NCBI GenBank assembly: GCA_024402535.1 | Contig: JAKSTN010000027.1 | Span: 1-37,097, forward strand | Source of the DNA: Treponema sp. | Lineage (GTDB): Bacteria > Spirochaetota > Spirochaetia > Treponematales > Treponemataceae | Direction: 5' to 3' | Length of the DNA stretch: 37,097 nt | Shown: positions 7,979 through 15,008 of the stretch, one piece after another | Position numbering within the stretch: position 1 is the first letter of the stretch | Layout: every line of letters begins with the position of its first letter | Program-made: the position numbers and the translations under genes | The notes under the pieces: generated by a model | The model's input: only the letters and a program-made list of their open reading frames with translations | Told to the model about the DNA's origin: nothing | Databases searched by the model: none

Positions 7979-8019
7979 ACACCAGCGGGGGGCGGGCTTG
8001 ACCGCCGCCCCCCTGGTGT
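7979..8019. repeat. Very GC-rich hairpin within the AT-rich origin
   Basis: The arms ACACCAG (7979-7985) and CTGGTGT (8013-8019) enclose a G6-rich run and a matching C6-rich run around a short GCTTGA loop. This makes a long, strong hairpin in otherwise AT-rich DNA. It directly follows the first 21-bp iteron block. It lacks a T-run on either side, so it is not a standard terminator. Confidence 0.7.
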
Positions 8020-8318
8020 GTATAAAAGCAGTTAACTGCAATATAATTGCAATTAGGATTTTTTACATTTTCATAATTCTTTATAATATAACAAATTACA
8101 AAACCAATTTCCCACGTAGAATATAACTTTTGCCACGAGAAATATATCTTCTTCCACGCGGAATATATTTTTTCCCACCCTGAATATAAATTTTGTGCTT
8201 TTTCTTCCACGTAAAATATGATTTTTAGAGATTTCGAATTCTCAAGAATTTTTATTTGGAGATTTTCTTCTGAAAAAATGCTTAAAAATGGGGTTTTCGG
8301 ACCTTATTTCTCTAATTT

Positions 8319-8355
8319 GTTATATTTTACGTGGGAGTTCCACGTAAAATATAAC
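8319..8355. repeat. Perfect inverted pair of iterons (16-bp arms)
   Basis: GTTATATTTTACGTGG at 8319-8334 and CCACGTAAAATATAAC at 8340-8355 are exact complements separated by GAGTT. It is the only head-to-head iteron pair in the non-coding origin. Inverted iterons serve as dimer-binding operators in several iteron plasmids, so it may be a regulatory rather than an initiation site (inference). Confidence 0.8.
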
Positions 8356-8617
8356 TTTTTTGGTTATTTGCTGATATATAGATAAAACTGGTGTATGGAA
8401 ATTTATACACCAAGCTATTTCTTTATAATACAATAAAATAAGGTATAATTATCCCACGTAAAATATAACTTTTTTTGATTTTATCCACGTAAAATATATC
8501 TTTTTCCCACCTGAAATATACTTTTTTTGCAAAGAAAAACCGGAATCAGAATGTATCTAAATTCATACAGTCTGTTTCCGGTTCCCACGTAAAATATAAC
8601 TTTTTTATAAAAAAGTA

Positions 8618-9694
8618 TTACTGGATATTGTTTTCTTTCATTTTGTCGGCAAGAGCTTTTACCCTTGCTCTGTCTTTCAGCTCTTCACGTTTTTTCATTG
8701 TCTGTTCAATTTTTGCATTTTTACGGTCAGCAAGTTCAAGGAAATAGTTTTCAAACTGGTTTCGCAAAGTGATTTTTGCATATCCGTCATCCAGGAACTG
8801 GATAATATTTCCGTTAGGATTGAATACAGGTTCAATGTGAAGATCATCTTCGTTTGTTCTGTTGATTTCTTCCAGAGCGTTGAGGATGGCTTCTTTTATG
8901 TCACGGCCAGGATTCTTTGTTTTGTTTTCATCAGGCAGATCAAGGATTGTCTGAATGGTTCTGAATCCAAGATTGAAATATCCGTTTTTCTTGATATCAG
9001 AAATACGTTTTCTTGCAAGGATGGAAAGATTCAAGAGACAGTCGGCGGCATTGTCACTGAGACTGAAATAAGTTTTTGGAAGCAGTGAAAAATACTGGAG
9101 GGCAAAAAGCTGCCAGTTTACGCGTTTATTCAGGTAGATGTTTACGATACCTTTTTTGATTTCAGCACCAGTAAACAGAACTTCAATTTTGTTATCTGTA
9201 ACGGCATGCTGTTCTTTCCGGTCTTTTAAGATGGCTGAAACTTTTATTGAGGTTAAAGGGTTCATAGCCTGGTTAAAAGCCTGACGTGCAGTTGCCGGAG
9301 AACTGTACGAACCAAGATCTACAAGATCCTGCAGAGGAAATGACAGCTTGATGTCATCTGAAGGGTTTTCATAGATATTTGCCTGGCTCAGTTTTACCAG
9401 GGTATATGTTAATATTTTTTTGACCGGTTTTTTTGATTTGGAGAAAAGATCAACATTGTCCAGAGTGATAGTTGTTTCTGTATTGTCTGTGTTGTAAACA
9501 ACTTTCTGGGACATTTTGTTGTTCTTGTCTTCATAAAAATCCAGCTGGGTTGAATGAGAGTTTGCTTCTATGCGGTGTGCAAATTCATCAAGATTTCCTG
9601 CATGTGTTACGGCATTCATCATCTGGTTTGAAGGAGCACCGTTAGGGAACTTGAAAAATTTGCTTTCGTTTTCTGTATTTTCGTTTTCTGACAT
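8618..9694 (-). CDS. Candidate plasmid replication initiator (Rep)
   Basis: A 358-aa protein that I do not recognise by a firm motif. The initiator call rests on context and general form: it lies between partition genes and an iteron array, is of usual Rep size, and has a mixed alpha/beta middle and a basic helical tail. Segments such as KILTYTLVKLSQANIYEN, DLGSYSSPATARQAFNQAMNPL, NWQLFALQYFSLLP and ARKRISDIKKNGYFNLGFRTI look like winged-helix DNA-binding units of RepA/RepB-type initiators. The start codon follows only a weak AAGG site. A copy of the TTTTGTATATC motif shared with the parA upstream region lies at 9728-9738, just upstream, suggesting control by the partition protein. The nearest alternative is a plasmid-specific regulator. 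Confidence 0.6.
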   Translation of the reverse strand: MSENENTENESKFFKFPNGAPSNQMMNAVTHAGNLDEFAHRIEANSHSTQLDFYEDKNNKMSQKVVYNTDNTETTITLDNVDLFSKSKKPVKKILTYTLVKLSQANIYENPSDDIKLSFPLQDLVDLGSYSSPATARQAFNQAMNPLTSIKVSAILKDRKEQHAVTDNKIEVLFTGAEIKKGIVNIYLNKRVNWQLFALQYFSLLPKTYFSLSDNAADCLLNLSILARKRISDIKKNGYFNLGFRTIQTILDLPDENKTKNPGRDIKEAILNALEEINRTNEDDLHIEPVFNPNGNIIQFLDDGYAKITLRNQFENYFLELADRKNAKIEQTMKKREELKDRARVKALADKMKENNIQ

Positions 9695-9754
9695 TTTATG
9701 GCCTTATATTATGAAATATATACATTAGATATACAAAATATATTGCAATGTATA

Positions 9755-10216
9755 TTATTTGTATTGAATCCCTGATTTTGACAACTGGAGACGTCCGTTT
9801 TCAACTTCGCGTTCAATAAAATCTGCAGCCATATAAAGACCGTCAGTAAATGAAAGTCCGTGGGCTTTGAAGAATTCCTGGAATTTTTCCTTGTCATTCT
9901 TCAGAAGGCGCAGGGAAATCATGGTTTTTTCAGTTGAATTTGATACAGGTTTTGGTTCCTGGCGCTGAGCGGCGCTTTCAACCATTTCTACAGTCGGGAT
10001 ACCGTCAGATTTTACTGAAGAAACAGGCTGCTGTGTGAATTGTGCAGGCTGAATCTGAACAGGAGTCTGTTGAACAGGAATCTGCTGTACCGGTACCTGC
10101 TGCTGAACCTGAACAGGCTGTGGATTTATAGGTGCTGCCGCAGCTGCATTATTCAGGGAAGCAAATGTGTCTCCCATGTTTACCGGAATAGTAGTTGATT
10201 TTTTTGAAACTGCCAT
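9755..10216 (-). CDS. Small partition protein with Gln/Pro-rich N-terminus and ribbon-helix-helix C-terminus (ParB/ParG-like)
   Basis: A 153-aa protein directly after parA (16 nt apart). Residues 30-65 are a flexible Pro/Gln/Val-rich tract of repeated VQ-x-PVQQ-like units. Residues 96-140 look like a ribbon-helix-helix fold: beta strand TMISLRL (98-104), helix NDKEKFQEFFKAHG, turn, and helix TDGLYMAADFIEREVENG. Small RHH proteins beside ParA ATPases are the centromere-binding partners of type Ib partition systems, usually with a disordered N-terminal tail that stimulates the ATPase. That is the proposed role here. It may also repress the par and rep promoters through the TTTGTATATA motifs. 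The tract could shift in length by slippage. Confidence 0.7.
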   Translation of the reverse strand: MAVSKKSTTIPVNMGDTFASLNNAAAAAPINPQPVQVQQQVPVQQIPVQQTPVQIQPAQFTQQPVSSVKSDGIPTVEMVESAAQRQEPKPVSNSTEKTMISLRLLKNDKEKFQEFFKAHGLSFTDGLYMAADFIEREVENGRLQLSKSGIQYK

Positions 10217-10232
10217 TTTTATTTTCCCTACC

Positions 10233-10991
10233 CTATTTCTTTATAATATCAGAAATTATCTGCTGTACGACATTCAAAGTTTCAGCTTTTGTATCTTTGA
10301 ATTCCTGAATAGGAACGTTTGCGGCACGGCTTTTTGAAAAAGCCTGGTCTACAGGTACTTTGTAAATCTGATAGTTTGCAGAAAGGCTTTTGATAATCAT
10401 GTCAGTGTAGGTAACATGCATTGCAATGCTTTTGTTGTGCTGGTTGATGACAATCTTCTTGTAAGCAGGTTTTTCAGACATATCCATCTGTTTTGCTTCC
10501 TGCAGACGGTTAATAAAGATCTGAAGACCGTCAATTCCGTTAGGATCCGGGATAATTGGTGTGATGGCTTCATCAGAAGCTTCCAGGGCGTTCTTTTCAA
10601 AGGTGCCGAAGGCCGGAGAAAGATCAATTACACAGTATTCATAGCCCATTTTTGAAAGGTCCATAATAAGGCGTTTGAAACACATGTAGTCAGAAACCCC
10701 TTTTGTTTCAGAATACATTTTAAGCTGTCCGCCAACCCCTGCTGTTGGAACCAGGTCCAGGTTTTCTACGTTTGTCTTAAGTACAAGCTGTGTTGAATTG
10801 CACTGACCGAAGAAATAGTCGGCAAGATCAAAGTCCAGAGCATCAGGATTGAACCAGCTTGTTGCTGTTCCCTGAGGGTCTGCATCAATGATTACTGTCT
10901 TCCCGTGTTTAGCAAGTTCTGCTGCAAAAGTTACGCCAAGAGCGGTTTTTCCTACTCCGCCTTTCTGAATACTCAGGCTTATTGTATACAT
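10233..10991 (-). CDS. parA: ParA-family partition ATPase
   Basis: A 252-aa ATPase of the ParA/MinD/Soj superfamily that positions plasmid copies over the nucleoid. The deviant Walker A KGGVGKTA (10-17) has signature Lys10 and Lys15. Walker A' is VIIDADPQGTATSW with Asp39, and Walker B is YEYCVIDLSPAFG. There is no N-terminal DNA-binding extension, as in type Ib ParAs that rely on a small partner, which matches the RHH gene next to it. A strong AGGGGGA site precedes the ATG by 5 nt. It is first in the par-rep run and lies after AT-rich DNA with repeated TTTGTATATA motifs. It is not the chromosomal parA-parB pair, because no full-length ParB gene is present. Confidence 0.92.
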   Translation of the reverse strand: MYTISLSIQKGGVGKTALGVTFAAELAKHGKTVIIDADPQGTATSWFNPDALDFDLADYFFGQCNSTQLVLKTNVENLDLVPTAGVGGQLKMYSETKGVSDYMCFKRLIMDLSKMGYEYCVIDLSPAFGTFEKNALEASDEAITPIIPDPNGIDGLQIFINRLQEAKQMDMSEKPAYKKIVINQHNKSIAMHVTYTDMIIKSLSANYQIYKVPVDQAFSKSRAANVPIQEFKDTKAETLNVVQQIISDIIKK

Positions 10992-11025
10992 TTATTCCCC
11001 CTACACCATATATCAAATATATGTA

Positions 11026-11110
11026 CATTATATGTCAAAAAAATATTTTTCGTCAAGAAAAATTATATCATTTGTATATACAGTAATGATTTTGTATATA
11101 CCACGTATAT
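11026..11110. promoter_or_regulatory. Candidate partition operator/centromere with TTTGTATATAC repeats
   Basis: Two direct copies of TTTGTATATAC at 11071-11081 and 11091-11101 are spaced exactly 20 bp apart, with related AT-rich words nearer parA (ATATGTACATTATATG, 11029-11044). A further TTTGTATATA lies at 11305-11314. The same word (TTTTGTATATC, minus strand) recurs before the rep gene at 9728-9738. Shared sites before parA and rep suggest binding by the RHH protein, as autoregulatory operator, centromere, or both. Confidence 0.5.
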
Positions 11111-11437
11111 CTTAAGTATTGATTAGATATATACGCCTAGAATTCATTTTAAGAGGGGTATTTTAGTTCGGGAGGGTAATTTCACTACCCGAAAAAAAGG
11201 CCTCTCAAAACGCTTCTGAGAGCCTCTCAGGGCCATGTCTGGGTGGGTCTGAAATGGCTGAATTCGGCCTGTTTTTGGGGTGAATTTCAGGGTTTTGAAT
11301 ATATTTTGTATATAAAAATTACTGAATTCAGAATGACTTTTTAAATAAATTCATAGTAATTTTTTATTTAAAAAGTATATAAAAAAGATAGTCAAAATAT
11401 AGTTTAAAGATATAAAAAAGATATCCGGATGAAGGGT
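11111..11437. other. Non-coding stretch between the parA region and the lipoprotein gene's terminator
   Basis: No open frame of note. It holds a small stem TTCGGG/CCCGAA (11167-11172, 11188-11193), the terminator at 11192-11224, one TTTGTATATA word (11305-11314), and a perfect 14-bp inverted repeat, ACTTTTTAAATAAA (11336-11349) with TTTATTTAAAAAGT (11363-11376). Because a second terminator stands here alone, a short minus-strand RNA is possible. Confidence 0.6.
11192..11224 (-). terminator. Rho-independent terminator (minus strand) upstream of parA
   Basis: The arms CTCTCA (11202-11207, extended by GG at 11199-11200) and TGAGAGCC (11217-11224) are followed, read on the minus strand, by seven T (11198-11192). 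The TGAGAG arm can instead pair with CTCTCAG at 11224-11230, giving an alternative hairpin. It lies between the lipoprotein gene's own terminator and parA. Confidence 0.65.
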
Positions 11438-11465
11438 AAAAAAAATGCCTCCCGAAAGGGGAGGC
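11438..11465 (-). terminator. Rho-independent terminator after the lipoprotein gene
   Basis: GCCTCCC (11447-11453) and GGGAGGC (11459-11465) form a strong 7-bp GC stem with a GAAAG loop. On the minus strand this is followed by ATTTTTTTT (11446-11438). It lies 28 nt past the stop codon of the 138-aa lipoprotein gene and ends the DMT-lipoprotein unit. Confidence 0.9.
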
Positions 11466-11493
11466 GTTGTAAATTTTGTATTTTTGAATCTGA

Positions 11494-11910
11494 TTATTTT
11501 GATTTTTTTTCTACAGTGACAGTTCCAAGAAAATCTTCTGTATCAACGAGAACTTTGTAAGTTCCGCTTTTTCCAACTTTGACAGAGAAGCTTTTTTCTC
11601 TTCCCATAGTGCCAACCATATCATTGCCTATGTAAAGGATTTCTTTGTCCTTTGAAATTTCAACTTTGCAGTTTCCTTCATTGGCTTTATAGCTTACAGA
11701 AAAATAATCTCCGGCTTTAGCTTTCATATAATTTTCCTGACCGGCATTAACCGGGGTTGTGCCAATAGTAGAGATAGAGTTCATTGTTTCTCCGATGATT
11801 CTTGAACACGGGCTGTTTTTTCCCCAGGAACTGTTAGTTGGTGTAGTGCAGGAAAATGCCATAAGACAGGCTGCAAGTGACAGAGCAAAAGGCAGAATTG
11901 ATTTTTTCAT
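11494..11910 (-). CDS. Small predicted lipoprotein, unknown function
   Basis: A 138-aa exported protein. The N-terminus is a lipoprotein signal, MKKSILPFALSLAACLMAFSC, with a spirochaete-style lipobox LMAFS before Cys21. The mature part is a single beta-rich domain (AGDYFSVSYKANEGNCKVEISKDKEILYIG ... KSFSVKVGKSGTYKVLVDTEDFLGTVTVEKK), similar in feel to bacterial pre-peptidase or immunoglobulin-like ligand domains. I do not recognise the family. An AAGGAG site lies 7 nt before the ATG, inside the 3' end of the DMT transporter gene region (11 nt between genes), so it is likely co-transcribed with it. A strong terminator follows. Confidence 0.75.
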   Translation of the reverse strand: MKKSILPFALSLAACLMAFSCTTPTNSSWGKNSPCSRIIGETMNSISTIGTTPVNAGQENYMKAKAGDYFSVSYKANEGNCKVEISKDKEILYIGNDMVGTMGREKSFSVKVGKSGTYKVLVDTEDFLGTVTVEKKSK

Positions 11911-11921
11911 GATAAATCTCC

Positions 11922-12797
11922 TTACTTTTTATTTTGTATGACTGCACGAATTGTTATGCAGCCAAGAATCAGAATACCACCAAAAATTGCAGGAAGGGAA
12001 GGGACTTCTCCTACAAATATCAGAACCCATACAGGATTCATTAATGGTTCAATCATTGATATGAAATTTGCCGTAAGGGCCCGGACCTGAACAACGCCAA
12101 TGGAATACAATATGGAAGGAATTCCAATCTGGAAAATACCAAGAGCCATAAGGCCGAAGACAGATGTTAATGAAATCATTCCGTTCTGACCAAGGTCAGA
12201 AACAGTAAAAGGAATGCTTACAATGAATGTTAGAAGGTGAGCAATCAGAAAAGCATTGAAAGAATCAGATTCAGTTCCTTTTTTCATAAAGAGGGTAGAG
12301 CCTGCAAAAACAATGCCTGAAAAAAGGGCTGTAAGGTTTCCGGTTATGTTTCCCATCTCAAGACCATCAGCAAGGAAAAGAACCATTCCGGCCATGACGC
12401 CTGCTACGCAGACATAATCTGAAATTTTATTTTTTTCTTTCAGCAGGAGAGGGGACAGGAGAATCAGATAAACAGGGCTTGTATATTGAAGAAGAATTGC
12501 ATTTGCAGATGTTGTCAGCTTGTTAGCCAGAACAAAGGTAATCATTGTAAGGCTGTAACAGATTCCGGCAAGCAACATGTTCAGCGTAGCACGGGAATCT
12601 GTTTTGCGGCTATCTTCATTTTTTATAATGAAACATGGAAGCTTTCTTTTCAGCAGACACATAATCAGAAAACCGATCAAGCTTCTTGTTCCGGCAATGG
12701 AAAAACTGTTCCATTCAACAAGTTTTATAAGTACTCCGCCTGTGCTCCACATAAGGGCACAAAGAAAGAGGGCCAGAATTCCATTTATTTTTTTCAT
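11922..12797 (-). CDS. DMT-superfamily transporter, EamA type
   Basis: A 291-aa inner-membrane carrier with about ten hydrophobic helices in two repeated EamA halves: first half GILALFLCALMWSTGGVLIKLVEWNSFSIAGTRSLIGFLI, second half ITGNLTALFSGIVFAGSTLFMKKG. Members export amino acids, their analogues or other small metabolites; the substrate cannot be read from sequence. Length is normal. The ATG at 12797 lacks a clear ribosome site (CTATTAAAATACTCTTT upstream), which is odd, but the encoded N-terminus is a typical EamA start. It is divergent from the DUF3737 gene and followed at 11 nt by the small lipoprotein. Confidence 0.88.
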   Translation of the reverse strand: MKKINGILALFLCALMWSTGGVLIKLVEWNSFSIAGTRSLIGFLIMCLLKRKLPCFIIKNEDSRKTDSRATLNMLLAGICYSLTMITFVLANKLTTSANAILLQYTSPVYLILLSPLLLKEKNKISDYVCVAGVMAGMVLFLADGLEMGNITGNLTALFSGIVFAGSTLFMKKGTESDSFNAFLIAHLLTFIVSIPFTVSDLGQNGMISLTSVFGLMALGIFQIGIPSILYSIGVVQVRALTANFISMIEPLMNPVWVLIFVGEVPSLPAIFGGILILGCITIRAVIQNKK

Positions 12798-12879
12798 AAA
12801 GAGTATTTTAATAGATAGAAGAAGTTTCTTAAATACAAATAAATTAATGTTAGTTAAGGCTTATTAACCTGTAGAATAG

Positions 12880-12908
12880 TTGAAGAAATAAGAAACCTTT
12901 ATTATGTT
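12880..12908 (+). promoter_or_regulatory. Candidate promoter for the DUF3737-malY genes
   Basis: TTGAAG at 12880-12885, a 17-bp spacer and TATGTT at 12903-12908, followed by an AT-rich leader and the GGAG site before the ATG at 12951. Weak match, judged by eye. Confidence 0.35.
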
Positions 12909-12950
12909 TGTAAAACACCAAATAAATTTGAAGATTTACAGGAGCTAAAA

Positions 12951-13838
12951 ATGCAGAAGATTTCTGAAACAACACTTACAGGAGAAAGAGCACTTTTCCA
13001 GGTGAAGGATGTTGAAATCGAAAATTGTATTTTTGAAGATGGAGAATCTCCATTAAAGCATTCAGATTCTATTGAAGTTTCAGGAACTTCTTTTCGTTAT
13101 AAATATCCGCTTTGGTATTCAAATAATGTAAAGGTAAAGGATTCGGTATTTTTTGAACTTGGAAAATCAGGTATCTGGTATGCAAACGATCTGGAATTTA
13201 AGAATGTTCAGATTGACGCACCAAAAGAATTCCGTCGCTGTAAAAATATCAGTCTTGAAGATGTGATTTTCACAAATGCGGCAGAAACATTCTGGACTTG
13301 TGATGGCGTTACTCTTAAGAATGTTCAGGCAAAAGGTGATTACTTTGCCATGAATTCCATGAACATGAAATGTGAAAATTTTAATCTGAGCGGAAACTAT
13401 TTCTTTGATGGTGGAAAAAATATTGAAGTACGAAATTCCCGCCTTATAAGTAAAGATGCTTTCTGGAATTGTGAGAATGTAACTGTTTATGATTCTGTAA
13501 TCATAGGTGAATATCTTGGCTGGAATTCAAAAAATCTGCGTTTCGTAAATTGTACTATCGAAAGTAATCAGGGCTTCTGTTACATTGATGGCCTTAAACT
13601 TGAAAACTGTACTTTATTGAATACTGACCTTGCTTTTGAATATTGTTCAAATATTGATGCAGATACACACGGAAAAATCAGAAGTGTAAAGAATCCTATA
13701 TCCGGAAGAATCAAGGCAGATGAAATTGTTGAGCTTCTTCTTGATGAAACAAAAATCGATCCTTCTAAAACGGAAATCATCTGTGATAAAATAGGCAAGA
13801 TTTCCAGGGAAATTACAGATAAAAATATTCTTCAGTAA
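12951..13838 (+). CDS. DUF3737 family right-handed beta-helix protein
   Basis: A 295-aa soluble protein built of short repeated strands, such as VEIENCIFEDGESPLKHSDSIEVSGTSF, VKVKDSVFFELGKSGIWYANDLEFKNVQI and NISLEDVIFTNAAETFWTCDGVTLKNVQA. These are typical rungs of a parallel beta-helix. The N-terminus and length match DUF3737, a family of unknown function common in Firmicutes. There is no signal peptide, so it should be cytoplasmic. The ribosome site is CAGGAG, 7 nt upstream. The next gene, a MalY/PatB lyase, starts 10 nt after its stop; I recall DUF3737 genes often beside such lyases, which hints at a shared role, but no activity is known. Confidence 0.82.
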   Translation: MQKISETTLTGERALFQVKDVEIENCIFEDGESPLKHSDSIEVSGTSFRYKYPLWYSNNVKVKDSVFFELGKSGIWYANDLEFKNVQIDAPKEFRRCKNISLEDVIFTNAAETFWTCDGVTLKNVQAKGDYFAMNSMNMKCENFNLSGNYFFDGGKNIEVRNSRLISKDAFWNCENVTVYDSVIIGEYLGWNSKNLRFVNCTIESNQGFCYIDGLKLENCTLLNTDLAFEYCSNIDADTHGKIRSVKNPISGRIKADEIVELLLDETKIDPSKTEIICDKIGKISREITDKNILQ

Positions 13839-13848
13839 GGCAGAAAAA

Positions 13849-15006
13849 ATGGCATATAATTTTGATATAATTGCAGACCGCCGCGGCACAAATTCCATGA
13901 AATGGAATGTGAAAAAAAACGAGCTTCCACTCTGGGTTGCCGATATGGATTTTGACACTGCACCTGAAATCAAAGCTGCCATTTTGGAACGTGCAGAGCT
14001 TGGTGCATACGGATATGCGGAAACCAATGAGGCTTGGGAAAATGCTTACTGTGCATGGTGGAAAAATCGTTACAATTTTGAAATCAAGAAGGAATGGCTT
14101 ATTTTTTCTACAGGAGTTGTTCCTACAATTTCCAGTACAGTAAGGAAGATTACTACTCCCGGTGAAAATGTTCTTCTTCTGACACCAACTTATAATATTT
14201 TCTACAATTCAATTGTAAATAATGGTCGTAATCCTGTTGAATGTGAACTTAAGTACAACGGCGAAAAATATGAAATTGATTTTTCTGAACTTGAAAAAAA
14301 ACTGCAGGATAAACAGACATCCATGATGATTTTATGTAATCCCCAGAATCCTGTAGGAAAAATCTGGAGTAAAGAAGAGCTTGCAAGGGTAGGGGACCTT
14401 TGTGCAAAAAATAATGTTGTTGTTTTAAGTGATGAAATTCACTGTGACATTACAGAGCCGGGAAAATATTATGTTCCTTTTGCAAGTGTAAACGAAACCT
14501 GCCACAATAACTGCATTATGGCTGTTGCGCCAACTAAAACTTTTAATCTTGCAGGACTTGGAACCAGTGCAGTTGTTGTTCCAAATGAAAACCTTCGTCA
14601 TAAAGTCTGGCGCGGTCTCAATACTGATGAATGCGGAGAACCAAATGCTTTTGCCGTACAGGGAGCTGTAAGTGCCTTTACAAAAGGCGAACCCTGGCTT
14701 GATGAACTCCGCACTTATGTCTGGGAAAATCGGCGCATTGTTGAAACATTTTTAGAAAAAGAACTTTCTTGTCTTAAAGCAATAAAATCAGATGCCACAT
14801 ATCTTATATGGATTGATATTTCCAGAACCGGAATGGACGGAGAAACTTTTACAGAAAAACTCCGTGAAAAAACAGGTCTTGTTTTGAGCGAAGGAAATCA
14901 GTATGGAAAAGGCGGTGAAAATTTTGTCCGCATTAATCTTGCTACTTCCCATGAAATTGTAAAAGACGCACTGGCAAGACTTAAAAGTTTTGTGAAATCA
15001 TTATAA
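13849..15006 (+). CDS. MalY/PatB-family PLP-dependent C-S lyase (cystathionine beta-lyase-like)
   Basis: A 385-aa fold-type I pyridoxal-phosphate enzyme. The N-terminus NFDIIADRRGTNSMKWN...LPLWVADMDFDTAPEI is diagnostic of MalY/PatB. PLP-binding residues are visible: the CNPQNPVG block (163-170), Asp195 in VVLSDEIHCD, and the Schiff-base Lys230 in VAPTKTFNLAGL. The C-terminus has FVRINLATSHEIVKDAL. Members cleave the C-S bond of cystathionine, cysteine or S-conjugates to pyruvate, ammonia and a thiol; some double as regulators. Coupled to the DUF3737 gene by 10 nt, with a weak AGGCAG ribosome site. Whether it supplies homocysteine for methionine or degrades cysteine is not decided by sequence. 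Confidence 0.93.
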   Translation: MAYNFDIIADRRGTNSMKWNVKKNELPLWVADMDFDTAPEIKAAILERAELGAYGYAETNEAWENAYCAWWKNRYNFEIKKEWLIFSTGVVPTISSTVRKITTPGENVLLLTPTYNIFYNSIVNNGRNPVECELKYNGEKYEIDFSELEKKLQDKQTSMMILCNPQNPVGKIWSKEELARVGDLCAKNNVVVLSDEIHCDITEPGKYYVPFASVNETCHNNCIMAVAPTKTFNLAGLGTSAVVVPNENLRHKVWRGLNTDECGEPNAFAVQGAVSAFTKGEPWLDELRTYVWENRRIVETFLEKELSCLKAIKSDATYLIWIDISRTGMDGETFTEKLREKTGLVLSEGNQYGKGGENFVRINLATSHEIVKDALARLKSFVKSL

Positions 15007-15008
15007 TA

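Larger units (their letters stand above)
7740..8617. other. Candidate plasmid-type replication origin (iteron region)
   Basis: An 880-bp AT-rich non-coding stretch between the candidate initiator gene and the primase-helicase gene. It holds about 15 iterons related to CCCACGTAAAATATAAC. CCAC starts are at 7905, 7926, 7947 and 7968 (exactly 21 bp apart); 8112, 8133, 8154 and 8175 (again 21 bp apart); then 8207, 8340, 8454, 8485, 8507 and 8585, with one inverted copy ending at 8334. The two four-iteron blocks are 207 bp apart and are each preceded by a similar lead-in (TTAGGATTTT, TTCTTTATAATAT, AATTACAAAAC). A GC-rich hairpin lies at 7979-8019 and palindromes at 7783-7801 and 8028-8039. This layout fits an iteron-controlled theta origin. 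No origin function has been shown. Confidence 0.75.

Noticed and set aside
7959..8210. 83-aa minus-strand frame within the origin
   Set aside because: It is a translation of iterons and the GC hairpin (repeating Trp-Lys-Lys-Ile-Tyr-like units) and is not a plausible protein.
7904..8600. CRISPR array
   Set aside because: Repeats are degenerate, as close as 21 bp with no unique spacers, occur in both orientations, and adjoin rep/par genes; no cas genes. These are iterons.
5722..11493. Prophage
   Set aside because: The primase-helicase is phage-like, but there are no structural, lysis, integrase or packaging genes; par and iterons point to a plasmid.
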